Of a stretch of 64,000 nucleotides of DNA, positions 9,100 through 21,299 are shown piece by piece. The DNA lies in NCBI RefSeq assembly GCF_019059575.1, contig NW_024881536.1, positions 1,302,001 to 1,366,000 on the forward strand. The letters run 5' to 3'. The position numbers were made by a program, and so were the translations under genes. How positions within the stretch are numbered: position 1 is the first letter of the stretch; each line of letters starts with the position of its first letter. The notes below the pieces were generated by a model, which worked only from the letters and a program-made list of their open reading frames with translations, was not told where the DNA came from and did no database searches. This DNA is from Amphibalanus amphitrite (taxonomy: Eukaryota; Arthropoda; Thecostraca; Balanomorpha; Balanidae).

Positions 9100-12000
9100 C
9101 TAGTCGCTCAGGTAGGCGCGTGGGATCAGCTGTCCCTGGCTGAAGGCCGGGTACCGGCGCACGCGGAAATTCTGCGCCTCGGCTATGGGCTCCAGCCAGC
9201 GGCGGGCCACGGGGCGTGAGGTGGCGGCGCCGCGCCGCTCGGCCGGCGGCCAGCCGCCCAGCGGCCGCTCGGCCAGCTCCAGGTCGCCGAACGCCGCGTT
9301 ATCCCGGCCACCCACCGGGGAGCGCGCCGGCCGCCGGGCCGCCGGCGCTCCCGGCCGGCGCGAGGCGCGCACGCCGATGACGGCCAGCGCGACGACGGCG
9401 CCCAGCACCAGCAGGCAGCCGAGCGTCATCAGCACCACCATGAACGGCGAGCTCAGCGCCAGGCCAGACCGGGGGTCCAGGATGTCGTCGATGACGACCT
9501 CGGCCGGCGCCACGTGCGTGCGCGCGCTGTCGGCCATGTCAGTGAGCTGGGCAACTTGGGGTCCGGTGAGGCTGAGCTGGCCCCTGTCGGCACAGACCAG
9601 CGCCGAACCGAGCTCGTCGTTACTCTCCTGCAGCGCCGCCAGGGTAGTCGGAGTGAACTCCTGCGCGGCCACCAGGTCCAGAGCGTTGGTGGCATCCACC
9701 AGAGTAGTGGGCAGCTCTTCTTGTACAGAACTACAATTGCTACTATTGCCAGACGATAGTGATGACGTTTTGTAAAGAAGAAGTGGACTATGGACAACTG
9801 AACTGTTCCCATTGTATTGCACATTGGGGATGGTGTTTGCAGCAGTGGTTGGATGACCAGTTGTTGGGTTGGTAATTGTAACTTCGGAAGTACTTTGCTC
9901 TGTGGTGATTGCCGCAGTAATCGTTGACTCCGTAGTGGTTGCTTTAGTAGTACTTCGTTCAGCAGTTGTTGTTTCAGTGATAATCTTCTCTGTACTGGTT
10001 AGTTCCGTAGTTATTGGTTCTGTAGTTGTTGGTTTTGAAGTTAATGGTTTTGTAGTTGTTGGTTCTGTAGTTGTTGGTTCAGTGGTGGTTGCTTCGGTAG
10101 TAGTTAGTTCGGTGGTGGTTGGTTCGGTGGTGATTGGTTGAGTAGTTGTTGGTTCTTTAGTTGTTGGTTCCTTAGTTGTTTGCTCGGTAGTTGTTGGTTC
10201 AGTGGTGGTTGGTTCGGTGGTGGTTGGTTCTGTAGTTGTTGGTTCTGTAGTTGTTGGTTGAGTAGTTGTTGATTCTGTAGTTGTTGGTACGGTAGTTGCT
10301 GGCGTTGTAGTTGTTGGCTCAGTTGTGGTTGGTTCGCTGGTAGTGGCCGCAGTAGTAGTTAGTTCGGTAGTTGTTGGTTCGGTAGTCGGTAGTTCGGTAG
10401 TTGGCTCTGTGGTTGTTGGTTTTGTAGATGTTGGTTCAGTGGTGGTTAGTTCGGTGGTGGTTGCTTCTGTAGTGGTTGGTTCCGTAGTTATTTGTTCTGT
10501 AGTTATTTGTTCTGTAGTTGTTGGTTCAGTGGTGGCCGGTTCAGTGGTGGTTACGTCGTTAGTGGTTAGTTCAGTGGTACTTGGTTCGGTGGTGCTTGGT
10601 TGAGATGGTCCTGTAGTTGTTGGTTCCTTAGTTGTTTGCTCGGTAGTTGTTGACGCTGTAGTTGTTGGCTCAGTGGTGGTTGGTTCGGTGGTGGTTAGTT
10701 CAGTGGTCGTTGGCTCGGTGGTGGTTGCTTGAGTAGTTGTTGGTGCTGTAGTTGTTAGTTCGGTGCTTGCTGGCGCTGTAGTTGTTGGCTCAGTGGTGGG
10801 TGGTTCGGTGGTGGTGGACGCGGTAGTAGTTGGTTTTATAGTCGTTAGTTCTGTAGTGGTTTGTTCGGTAGTTGTTGGTTCGGTAGTGGTTGGCTCTATA
10901 GTAGTTGGTGCGGAGGTAGTTGGTTCTGTAGTCGTTGGTTCAGTGGTGGTTGATTCGGTTGTGGCTGCCTCTGTAGTTGTGGATTGAGTAGTTGTTGGTT
11001 CTGTAGATGTTGGTTCGGTAGTTGTTAGCTCGGTAGTTGCTGGCGGTGTAGTTGCTAACTCAGTGGTGGTTGGTTCGCTGGTGGTTGCTGCAGTAGTAAT
11101 TGGTTCATTGGTAGTTGCTTCTGTAGTGGTTGGTGCTGTAGTTTTTCGTTCTGTAGTGGTTTGTTCGGTAGTTGTTGGCTCGATCGTTGTTGGTTCGGTA
11201 GTGGCTGGCTCTACAGTAGTTGGTTCAGAGGTTGTTGGCTCTGTAGTGGTTGGTTCTGTAGTAGTTGGTTCAGTGGTTGTTGGCTGTGAGGTTGTTGGTT
11301 CGGTAGTTGTTGGTTCTGTAGTTGTTCGTTCGGTGGTTGTTGGTTCTGTTGTGGGTTCAGTGGTGGTTGCTTCGGTAGTAGTTAGTTCGGTGGTGATTGG
11401 TTTAGTAGTTGTTTGTTCTGTAGTTGTTGGTTCAGTGGTGGTTGGTTCGGTGGTGGTTGGTTCTGTAGTTGTTGGTTCTGTAGTTGTTGGTTCTGTAGTT
11501 GTTGGTTCTGTAGTTGTTGGTTCTGTAGTTGTTAGTTCTGTAGTTGTTGGTTCAGTGGTGGTTGCTTCGGTAGTGGTTAGTTCGGTAGTGGTTGGTTCGG
11601 TGGTGCTTGATTGAGTAGTTGTTGGTTCTGTAGTTGTTGGTTCGTTAGTAGTTGGCTCTGTAGTGACTGATTCTGTAGTTATTGGTTCGGTGGTGGTTGG
11701 TTCGGCGGTGGTTACTATTGTAGTTGTTGGTTCTGTAGTTGTTTGTTCTGTAGTTGCTGGCACTGTAGTTGATGGCACAGTGGTGGTTGGTTCGGTGGTG
11801 GTGGCTGCAGTAGTAGTCTGTTCTGTAGTTGTCAGTTCTGTAGTTGTTCGTACGGTAGTTGCTGGCGTTGTAGTTGTTGGCTCAGTGGTGGTTGATTCGC
11901 TGGTAGTGGTTGCAGTAGTAGTTGGTTCGGTAGTTGGTAGTTCGGTAGTTGGCTGTGTGGTTGTTGGTTCTGTAGATATTGGTTCAGTGGTGGTTGGTTC

Positions 12001-15000
12001 GGTGGTGGTCGCTGCAGTAGTAGTCGGTTCAAGGGTAGTTGGTCCGGTGGTGGTTGCTTCTGCAGTGGTTGGTTCTGTACTTGTTGGTTCAGTGGAGGCA
12101 GGTTCAGTTGTGGTTACTTCGTTAGTGGTTAGTTCAGTGGTGCTTGGTTTGGTGGTGCTTGGTTGAGTAGTTGATGGTTCTGTAGTTGTTGGTTCCTTAG
12201 TTGTTTGCTCGTTAGTTGTTGACGCTGCAGTTGTTGGCTCAGTGGTGGTTGGTTCGGTGGTTGTTAGTTCAGTGGTCGTTGGTTCGGTGGTGGTTGCTTG
12301 AGTAGTTGTTGGTGCTGTAGTTGTTATTTCGGTGCTTGCTGGCGCTGTAGTTGTTGGCTCAGTGGTGGGTGGTTCGGTGGTAGTGGACGCGGTAGTAGTT
12401 GGTTTTATAGTCGTTAGTTCTGTAGTGGTTGGTTCGGTAGTTGTTGGTTCGGTACTGGTTGGCCCTATAGTAGTTGGTTCGGAGGTTGTTGGTTCTGTAG
12501 TCGTCTGTTCAGTGGTGGTTGATTCGGTGGTGGCTGCCTCTGTAGTTGTTGATTGTGTAGTTGTTGGTTCTGTAGTTGTTGGTTCGGTAGTTGTTGGAGC
12601 TGTAGTTGTTAGTTCAGTGGTGGTTGGTTCGCTGGTAGTTGCTGCAGTAGTGGTTGGTTCTGTAGTTGTTGGTTCGTTAGTAGTTGGCTTTGTAGTGACT
12701 GATTCTGTAGTTATTGGTTCAGTGGTGGTTGGTTCGGCGGTGGTTACTTTTGTAGTTGTTGGTTCTGTAGTTGTTTGTTCTGTAGTTGCTGGCGCTCTAG
12801 TTGATGGCACAGTGGTGGTTGGTTCGGTGGTGGTGGCTGCAGTAGTAGTCTGTTCTGTAGTTGTCAGTTCTGTAGTTGTTCGTACGGTAGTTGCTGGCGT
12901 TGTAGTTGTTGGCTCAGTGGTGGTTGGTTCGCTGGTAGTGGCTGCAGTAGTAGTTGGTTCGGTAGTTGGTAGTTCGGTAGTTGGCTCTGTGGTTGTTGGT
13001 TCTGTAGATATTGGTTCAGTGGTGGTTGGTTCGGTGGTGGTCGCTGCAGTAGTAGTCGGTTCAAGGGTAGTTGGTCCGGTGGTGGTTGCTTCTGTAGTGG
13101 TTGGTTCTGTAGTTATTTGTTCTGTAGTTGTTGGTTCTGTACTTGTTGGTTCAGTGGAGGCAGGTTCAGTGGTGGTTACTTCGTTAGTGGTTAGTTCAGT
13201 GGTGCTTGGTTCGGTGGTGCTTGGTTGAGTAGTTGATGGTTCTGTAGTTGTTGGTTCCTTAGTTGTTTGCTCGGTAGTTGTTGACGCTGTAGTTGTTGGC
13301 TCAGTGGTGGTTGGTTCGGTGGTGGTTAGTTCAGTGGTCGTTGGCTCGGTGGTGGTTGCTTGAGTAGTTGTTGGTGCTGTAGTTGTTAGTTCGGTGCTTG
13401 CTGGCGCTGTAGTTGTTGGCTCAGTGGTGGGTGGTTCGGTGGTGGTGGACGCGGTAGTAGATGGTTTTATAGTCGTTAGTTCTGTAGTGGTTTGTTCGGT
13501 AGTTGTTGGTTCAGTAGTGGTTGGCTCTATAGTAGTTGGTGCGGAGGTAGTTGGTTCTGTAGTCGTTGGTTCAGTGGTGGTTGATTCGGTTGTGGCTGCC
13601 TCTGTAGTTGTGGATTGAGTAGTTGTTGGTTCTGTAGATGTTGGTTCGGTAGTTGTTAGCTCGGTAGTTGCTGGCGGTGTAGTTGTTGACTCAGTGGTGG
13701 TTGGTTCGCTGGTGGTTGCTGCAGTAGTAGTTGGTTCAGTGGTAGTTGCTTCTGTAGTGGTTGGCTCTGTAGTAGTTGGTTCAGTGGTTGTTGGCTGTGA
13801 GGTTGTTGGTTCTGCAGTTGTTGTTGGTTCTGCAGTTGTTGTTGGTTCGGTAGTTGTTGGTTCTGTAGTTGTTCGCTCGGTGGTTGTTGGTTCTGTTGTT
13901 GTGGGTTCGGTAGTAGTTGATTCGGTTGTTGTTGGCTTTGTAGTTGTTAGCTCTGTAGTAGTTGGCTCCGCGGTGGTTGGTTCGGAGGTGGTTGCTGCAG
14001 TTGTAGTTGGCTCGGTAGTTGCTGGCTCTGTAGTAGTTGCCTCAGTGGTGGTTGGTTCGGTGGTGACTGCTGCAGTAGTTGTTGGTTCGGTAGTTGTTGG
14101 TCGAGTAGTTGTTAGTTCAGTGGTAGTTTGTTTGGTGGTGGTTGGTTCGGTGGTGGTTGCTTCAGTAGTGGTTTGTTCGGTAGTAGTGCGTTCAGTAGTA
14201 GTTGCTTCTGTACTGGTTGGTTGAATAGTTGTTGGTTTGGTGGTTGTTGGCTCTGCAGTTGGTTGCTCTGTAGTTGTTGGCTCGGTGGTGGTTGGCTGAG
14301 CAGAGGTTGGTTCGCTAGTGGTCTGCTCATTGGTGGTTGGTACAGAAGTGGTTAATTCGGAGGTGATTGTTCCAGAAGTGGTTGATTCGGTAGTAGTTTG
14401 CTCAGTGGTGGATGGTTCGGTGGTAGTTGGTTCGGTAGTAGTTGTTCCAGAAGTGGTTTGTTCGGTAGTGATTGGTTTGGTGGTGGTTTGCTCAGTGGTG
14501 GCTTGTTCGGTAGTGGTTTGCTCGGTGGGGGTTGGTGCTGTGCTGGCTGTTCCAGAAGTGGTTAGTTCGGTGGTGGTTATTTCGGTGGTGGTTGGCTCGG
14601 TGGTGGTTGTTTCAGGCGTGATTGGCTCGGTAGTGGTTTGCTCAGTGGTGATTGGTTCGGTGGTGGTTGTTCCAACAGTGGTTTCCTCGGTGGTAGTTGG
14701 TCCTGTGCTGGTTGTTCCAGAAGTGGTTGGTTTGGCGGTGGTTGTTTCAGTAGTGGTAAATTCGGTAGTGGTTTGCTCAGTGGTGGTTGGTTTTTTGGTG
14801 GTTGTTCCAGTAGTGGTTGGTTCGGTAGTGGTTTGCTCAGTGGTGGTTAGTCCTGTGCTGGTTGTTCCAGAAGTGGTTAGTTCGGTGGTGGTTTGCTCAG
14901 TAGTGGTTGGTTCTGTCGATGTTGTCCCAGTAGTGAATGGTTCGGAAGTAGTTTGCTCCGTAGTGGTTTGCTCAGTGGTGGTTAGTCCCGTGCTGGTTGC

Positions 15001-18000
15001 TACAGAAGTGGTTGGTTCGGTGGTGGTTTGTTCGGTGGTCGTCGGTTCGGTGGCGGTAGTTCCAGAAGTGGTTGCTTCGGTGGTGACTGGTTCGATGGTG
15101 GTTGGTCCTGTGCTGGTTGTTCTACTAGTGGTTGGTTCGGTAGTGGTTTGCTCAGTGGTGGTTGATTCTGTGGAGGTTGTTCCAGTAGTGGTAAGTTTGG
15201 TAGTGGTTTGCTCAGTGGTGGTTAGTCCTGTGCTGGTTGTTCCAGAAGTGGTTGGTTGGGTGGTGGTTGATCCCGTGCTGGTTGTTCCAGAATTGGTTGT
15301 TTCTGTGGTGGTTGGTTCAGTGGTGGTTGTTCCAGACGTGGTTAACTCGGTGGTCGTTATACCCGTGGTGCTGGTTGTTTCAGAAATGGTTGTTTCCGTG
15401 GTGGTTGGTTCAGTGGTGGTTGTTCCAGAAGTGTTTGGTTCGGTGGTGGTTGGTTCGGTGGTGGTTGGTCCTGTGCTGCTTGTTACAGAAGTGGTTGGTT
15501 CGTTGGTGGTAGTTCCGGAAGTGGTTGATTCGGTAGTGGTTTGCTCAGTGGTGGTTGGTCCTGTGCTGGCCGTTTCAGAAGTGGTTGGTTCGGCAGTGGT
15601 TGTTTCTGAGGTGGTCGTTCCAGTAGTGGTTGATCCTGTGCTGATTGTTCCAGAAGTGGTTGATTCGGTAGTGGTCTGCTCAGTGGTGGTCGGTCCTGTG
15701 CTGGCTGTTTCAGAAGTGGTTAGTTCGGTGGTGGTTATTTCTGTGGTGGTTGTTCCAGAAGTGTTTGGTTCGGTAGTGGTTTGCTCAGTGGTGGTTGGTC
15801 CTGTGTTGGTTGTTCCAGAAGTGGTTGTTTTGGTGGTGGTTGTTTCTGTCGTGGTTGTTCCAGTAGTGTTTGGTTGGGTAGTGGTTTGCTCAGTGGTGGT
15901 TAGTCCTGTGCTGGTTGTTCCAGAAGTGGTTGGTTGGGTGGTGGTTGATCCCGTGCTGGTTGTTCCAGAATTGGTTGTTTCTGTGGTGGTTGGTTCAGTG
16001 GTGGTTGTTCCAGACGTGGTTAACTCGGTGGTCGTTATACCCGTGGTGCTGGTTGTTTCAGAAATGGTTGTTTCCGTGGTGGTTGGTTCAGTGGTGGTTG
16101 TTCCAGAAGTGGTTGGTTCGTTGGTGGTAGTTCCGGAAGTGGTTGATTCGGTAGTGGTTTGCTCAGTGGTGGTTGGTCCTGTGCTGGCCGTTTCAGAAGT
16201 GGTTGGTTCGGTGGTGGTTATTTCTGTGGTGGTTGTTCCAGAAGTGTTTGGTTCGGTAGTGGTTTGCTCAGTTGTGGTTAGTCCTGTGCTGGTTGTTCCA
16301 GAAGTGGTTGGTTGGGTGGTGGTTGATCCCGTGCTGGTTGTTCCAGAATTGGTTGTTTTTGTGGTGGTTGGTTCAGTGGTGGTTGTTCCAGACGTGGTTA
16401 ACTCGGTGGTCGTTATACCCGTGGTGCTGGTTGTTTCAGAAATGGTTGTTTCCGTGGTGGTTGGTTCAGTGGTGGTTGTTCCAGAAGTGTTTGGTTCGGT
16501 GGTGGTTGGTTCGGTGGTGGTTGGTCCTGTGCTGCTTGTTACAGAAGTGGTTGGTTCGTTGGTGGTAGTTCCGGAAGTGGTTGATTCGGTAGTGGTTTGC
16601 TCAGTGGTGGTTGGTCCTGTGCTGGCCGTTTCAGAAGTGGTTGGTTCGGCAGTGGTTGTTTCTGAGGTGGTCGTTCCAGTAGTGGTTGATCCTGTGCTGA
16701 TTGTTCCAGAAGTGGTTGATTCGGTAGTGGTCTGCTCAGTGGTGGTCGGTCCTGTGCTGGCTGTTTCAGAAGTGGTTAGTTCGGTGGTGGTTATTTCTGT
16801 GGTGGTTGTTCCAGAAGTGTTTGGTTCGGTAGTGGTTTGCTCAGTGGTGGTTGGTCCTGTGTTGGTTGTTCCAGAAGTGGTTGTTTTGGTGGTGGTTGTT
16901 TCTGTCGTGGTTGTTCCAGTAGTGTTTGGTTGGGTAGTGGTTTGCTCAGTGGTGGTTAGTCCTGTGCTGGTTGTTCCAGAAGTGGTTGGTTGGGTGGTGG
17001 TTGATCCCGTGCTGGTTGTTCCAGAATTGGTTGTTTCTGTGGTGGTTGGTTCAGTGGTGGTTGTTCCAGACGTGGTTAACTCGGTGGTCGTTATACCCGT
17101 GGTGCTGGTTGTTTCAGAAATGGTTGTTTCCGTGGTGGTTGGTTCAGTGGTGGTTGTTCCAGAAGTGGTTGGTTCGTTGGTGGTAGTTCCGGAAGTGGTT
17201 GATTCGGTAGTGGTTTGCTCAGTGGTGGTTGGTCCTGTGCTGGCCGTTTCAGAAGTGGTTGGTTCGGTGGTGGTTATTTCTGTGGTGGTTGTTCCAGAAG
17301 TGTTTGGTTCGGTAGTGGTTTGCTCAGTGGTGGTTAGTCCTGTGCTGGTTGTTCCAGAAGTGGTTGGTTCGGTGGTGGTTGATCCCGTGCTGGTTGTTCC
17401 AGAATTGGTTGTTTCTGTGGTGGTTGGTTCAGTGGTGGTTGTTCCAGACGTGGTTAACTCGGTGGTCGTTATACCCGTGGTGCTGGTTGTTTCAGAAATG
17501 GTTGTTTCCGTGGTGGTTGGTTCAGTGGTGGTTGTTCCAGAAGTGTTTGGTTCGGTGGTGGTTGGTTCGGTGGTGGTTGGTCCTGTGCTGCTTGTTACAG
17601 AAGTGGTTGGTTCGTTGGTGGTAGTTCCGGAAGTAGTTGATTCGGTAGTGGTTTGCTCAGTGGTGGTTGGTCCTGTGCTGGCCGTTTCAGAAGTGGTTGG
17701 TTCGGCAGTGGTTGTTTCTGAGGTGGTCGTTCCAGTAGTGGTTGATCCTGTGCTGATTGTTCCAGAAGTGGTTGATTCGGTAGTGGTCTGCTCAGTGGTG
17801 GTCGGTCCTGTGCTGGCTGTTTCAGAAGTGGTTAGTTCGGTGGTGGTTATTTCTGTGGTGGTTGTTCCAGAAGTGTTTGGTTCGGTAGTGGTTTGCTCAG
17901 TGGTGGTTGGTCCTGTGTTGGTTGTTCCAGAAGTGGTTGTTTTGGTGGTGGTTGTTTCTGTCGTGGTTGTTCCAGTAGTGTTTGGTTGGGTAGTGGTTTG

Positions 18001-18818
18001 CTCAGTGGTGGTTGATCCTGTGCTGATTGTTCCAGAAGTGGTTGTTTCGGTGGTGGTTGGTTCTGTGCTGGTTGTTCTAGAAGTGGTTGGTTCGGTGGTG
18101 GTTGGTTCTGTGCTGGTTGTTCCAGAAGTGGTTAGTTCGGTGGTGGTGATTCCGGTAGTGGTTTGCTCTGTGGTGGTTGGTTCTGTGCTGGTTGGTTCTG
18201 TGCTGGTTGGTCCTGTGCTGGTTTTTCCAGAAGTGGTTGTTTCGGTGGTGGTTAGTTTGGTGGTGGTTGTTCCAGAAGTGGTTGGTTCGGTGGTGGTTTG
18301 CAAAGTGGTGGTTGGTGCTGTGCTGGTTGGTCCAGAAGTGGTTGTTTCGGTGGTGGTTGGTTCGGTGGGAGTTGTTCCAGAAGTGGTTGTTTCTGTGGTG
18401 ATTGTTCCAGAAGTGTTTGGTTCAGTAGTGGTTTGCTCAGTGGTGGTTGGTCCTGTGTTGGTTGTTCCAGAAGTGGTTGTTTTGGTGGTGGTTGTTTCTG
18501 TCGTGGTTGTTCCAGTAGTGTTTGGTTGGGTAGTGGTTTGCTCAGTGGTGGTTGGTTCTGTGATGGTTGTTCCATTACTGGCTGGTTCGGTAGTAGCTGG
18601 CTCAGTAGTTGTTGGTTCAGTGGTCGTTGGCTCGGTGGTGACCGGCTCTGTCGGCGCGGCGGTGACTGTTGTGGTCACTGTCGATATGGTCGTCAGGGCC
18701 TCGCTGAGCGCCGCCAGCTGCTCGTCCATGAGCTGCACCTGCTGCTGGATCTGCTCGATCAGGTCGGTGGACGTCCCTCCGCGGACGGACAGCGCCGTCT
18801 CCAGGGTGGCCGCCCAGG
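9100..18818 (-). CDS. Giant Thr-rich mucin-like membrane protein, main exon
   Basis: This exon holds all but 19 codons of a ~3,257-residue protein. The acceptor GTCCGGCAG|CC at 18819-18821 joins in phase to the signal exon at 19968-20025. After a short helical, Gln-rich stretch (LIEQIQQQVQLMDEQ) comes an uninterrupted domain of nearly 3,000 residues made of TTTEP-, TTSGT- and TTTEQ-like repeats, expected to be densely O-glycosylated. Near the C-terminus there are NGS/NSS-type N-glycosylation sequons and a helical region with two cysteines. A single hydrophobic segment (FMVVLMTLGCLLVLGAVVAL) follows, then an Arg/Pro/Ala-rich cytoplasmic tail of about 85 residues ending PRAYLSD. This is the architecture of a type I membrane mucin. 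A direct homologue is not recognised. Confidence 0.85.
10760..13690 (-). repeat. Large internal duplications in the C-terminal half of the mucin array
   Basis: Blocks starting near 10763, 12332 and 13394 on the plus strand are near-copies (antisense text GCTGGCGCTGTAGTTGTTGG followed by the same run of units). Spacing is 1,569 and 1,062 bp, both multiples of three, so frame is kept. The local unit is mostly 15 bp (TTTEP), for example GTAGTTGTTGGTTCT near 11460-11530. Confidence 0.75.
15220..18010 (-). repeat. 1,056-bp higher-order repeat in the mucin exon
   Basis: The same antisense text recurs at 15237, 15915, 16293, 16971 and 17349, with alternating spacings of 678 and 378 bp. This makes a 1,056-bp (352-codon) higher-order unit present about two and a half times, with each unit containing a shorter internal duplicate. 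Copies look almost identical, which implies recent unequal exchange or gene conversion. Array length is probably variable between individuals. Confidence 0.85.
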
Positions 18819-19967
18819 CTGCCGGACACAGCACGCAACTCCTCAGTCACACATCAGGCCATGGGCAAAACTAGCCAAAAACCATACAGGGTGCTCGAGC
18901 TTAGCGCTCACCAAGTATATTTGAACCTAAATGTACAGCTAAGGCAGGTAGGCCTCGAACACTGCTGGTCTCAAGATATGGCGAGTTATGAACTGCTGAT
19001 ATAAATGTTGACATCGCTAGGGCGAGATCTATGTCAAAAGCTTTTAAATCTAAGTCCAACAGGTATCCATCGAACAAGCTGGGAAATGTGCATAAACACA
19101 TCGTTGATGACGCTGAAGTTAGATCACCTTTATTCTACATTCCCGACCTCTTATTAGCACTGGTCAAAAAGCCCTACCCAAAAGGCTAAATAGCACAGAA
19201 ATCGGCCTCCTTTGGCCGCCCTGCAGAGGTCTATGTCACCATCGCCGGACACATCGGTTTCTATAGGTATGGCTCTGGGCCGAGGGTGGCCGAAACTATG
19301 CTGATTTTTTTTTTCTCGCGCCAGAATAATAGTTTCCATGTTTATCAATTGACTTAGAATGATGATAGGTCAGCGACCGACCTGATGTCATGTGAATCTT
19401 AGAAAAAAAGACATATAAGCTATGAAGGCTCGGGAGGTTACTAACCAGTCATGTAAGTTTAATCTTCCTGTGAAAAAAATACCCTGGCAATGAAAGTCAC
19501 TGACCTATGATGGTCACTGTCCAGTGACCACAGACTGGCATGGCCAGGTCACTGGCCTATCACTTCGAAAGACGTACTGATCTGAAACCCGCGGATTTAT
19601 TTCAAATTTACACTATGCATCGGTCTATGTGACGTGATGACCTGAGTCTAGTCAAACGACCGTAAAACTGTCCACGGGATCTTTTGAAAGTTGTTGGGAC
19701 TTTACTGGCAACCAAGCAGACGCCGCAATTGAGGTCGAATGGCCGTCGTTTTTACGCTAAGGGCGAAAACCCCTTAACGTATTTCCATCCCCCTTTCCGG
19801 GAAGCTTAGCATCGAAATAATTTGGTATTGGTACAGCCAAAAGGTAGCAAATAAGGTCTGTTATCCTAAACATTTTGTAAATAGTAGAAATGCCCATATC
19901 TGCATGTCGAGGTATTTTATGTTGGCCAAAAATATAACTAAGTGTTTGTCATTTGAGCGTCACTCAC
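18819..19967 (-). other. Intron 1 of the mucin-like gene
   Basis: About 1.15 kb between donor GTGAGT (19967) and acceptor GGCAG (18819). Moderately AT-rich, with AGGTCA-like words near 19500-19560 (GGTCACTGACC and similar). I see no exon or element with clear ends. Confidence 0.75.
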
Positions 19968-20025
19968 CGTTGGATATGAGGGCGGCCAGAAGCGCCGCTC
20001 CGAGGAGGCAGCCTGGGCCCGCCAT
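19968..20025 (-). CDS. Signal-peptide exon of the mucin-like gene
   Basis: On the minus strand ATG at 20025 opens MAGPGCLLGAALLAALISN and runs into a consensus donor (AACG|GTGAGT, 19968/19967). The one leftover base G plus CC from the 18818 exon makes an Ala codon, so the frame continues as ALISN-AWAATLETAL. A short N-region, a Leu/Ala core and small residues before the junction fit a cleavable signal peptide. A longer minus frame runs from 18834 into the intron, but its start lies within the acceptor tract and lacks a signal sequence, so I reject it as the true N-terminus. Confidence 0.85.
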
Positions 20026-21299
20026 GGTCAGCGTGTTCCGGCTGCGACCGGTCGCCGCCGGCCCGCCGCCTCTCACAAAGCTGTCCTGGTGGCCGCTAAA
20101 GTCGCCGCAATACGGAAGGATAGATGGTGTGCTACTATCTTCCGATCAGGTCCAGGATCGCTGTAAGAAGTTTCAGGTTCGTTCTGGGAAGCTCTAGGTC
20201 CGATGTGAGAAGCTAACAGCGTCTCCTCGCCTTCCCACTGCACCGCCGGTGGTGTGAGGTCGCCTCAACCCTCGTCCTCAGCCCCTGTCTGGTCACGGGC
20301 CCTCCTGTGGTGTCACGTGACCTCAGAGGGCGTCATCGGGCAACCAACCGCTCACAGACGCTGATGTGCACACGCGACTTCTCCAGTAGTGCTGCTGGAA
20401 CCTTAGATCAGCGGCGGCGGCTTAGGTGACCTCTGAAGACCTCGCTCGGGTCTGGGGTGACCTCTGCGCAGTATGAGCCGAGCGCCGTTTCTTTTACACG
20501 GCCCCAGTAGACTCCGGTAACTCGACTTCCTCGGTGATCTTGGAAGGCTTCCGGTGACCTCGGTGACTTTGGTGACCTCGGTTGACCTCAGTTGAGGGCG
20601 TCTGACTTTGACCTTAGCTCGGGTACGCTGCTGGTCGACGGCGGGTCAGCCGTGGGTCAGCGTCCACTGTCTACTGTGGCCTCCGGCGGTCCGTGACTGA
20701 CCCATCTATCAGAAGTGGCCGCGGGAGGGACATGCAACGTGCCGCGCCCGCAATCAGTGTCTCCCGAGAAGCTGTCTATCGGCAGTAAGTCGCGCTCAGA
20801 ACTTAGCGAGCACGCCTTATCTGGCGACCAGCCGCGCTGTGTCGAGTCCTGAACAAACAGCACAAAACAAACGCCCGCCCGGCAGTGACTATCGGCCGGG
20901 AATAATACCGGATTTGACGAATGGGAGTGGACATTATCGCCTACTACACGTCAGACATGCGATAATGGAATCCGAAGTGAAACAATGACACATTTAAATG
21001 AGAGACAATGAGCCTATCAGACACACCATACATATAAGCCTTTAACCTCACTCCAGTTTGGTCTAAAGACTATCAGGTAGATAGTGTCAAGCGGTTTAAA
21101 CATATCTCCCCACCGCGAAAAGTACACACTCACGCCTCACGGAGGCATTTGATGTTAAGTCCAGCGCACTTATCAAAATGGTACGAAGATGAATAGAGCC
21201 CTTCATGCCAAAAATACACCTCAAGGGTTATGAAATATCGTGTGATAGTGATAGATACATAGTTCTCTCAATATCTCTCCATCGTACCTATCATGGGTT
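20026..21299 (-). promoter_or_regulatory. Upstream region of the mucin-like gene with TGACCT cluster
   Basis: GC-rich DNA just upstream of the minus-strand start codon. Six TGACCT words (GAGGTCA on the gene strand, most as GAGGTCAC) occur at 20318, 20427, 20458, 20555, 20573 and 20583, outside any TTAA element I can delimit. No TATA box is evident, and the transcription start is not determined. From about 20900 to 21299 I see nothing further. Confidence 0.35.

Noticed and set aside
18819-18834. Mucin start codon at 18834 giving a single-exon gene
   Set aside because: Those bases are the acceptor tract and would give a protein without a signal peptide. The in-phase signal exon at 19968-20025 explains the N-terminus better.
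14318-18874. A 1,518-codon open frame on the plus strand, opposite the mucin
   Set aside because: It is the antisense of the Thr repeat. Thr, Glu and Pro codons read backwards give Val, Ser, Gly and Cys with no stops. No signal peptide, domain or splice signals are seen on that strand.
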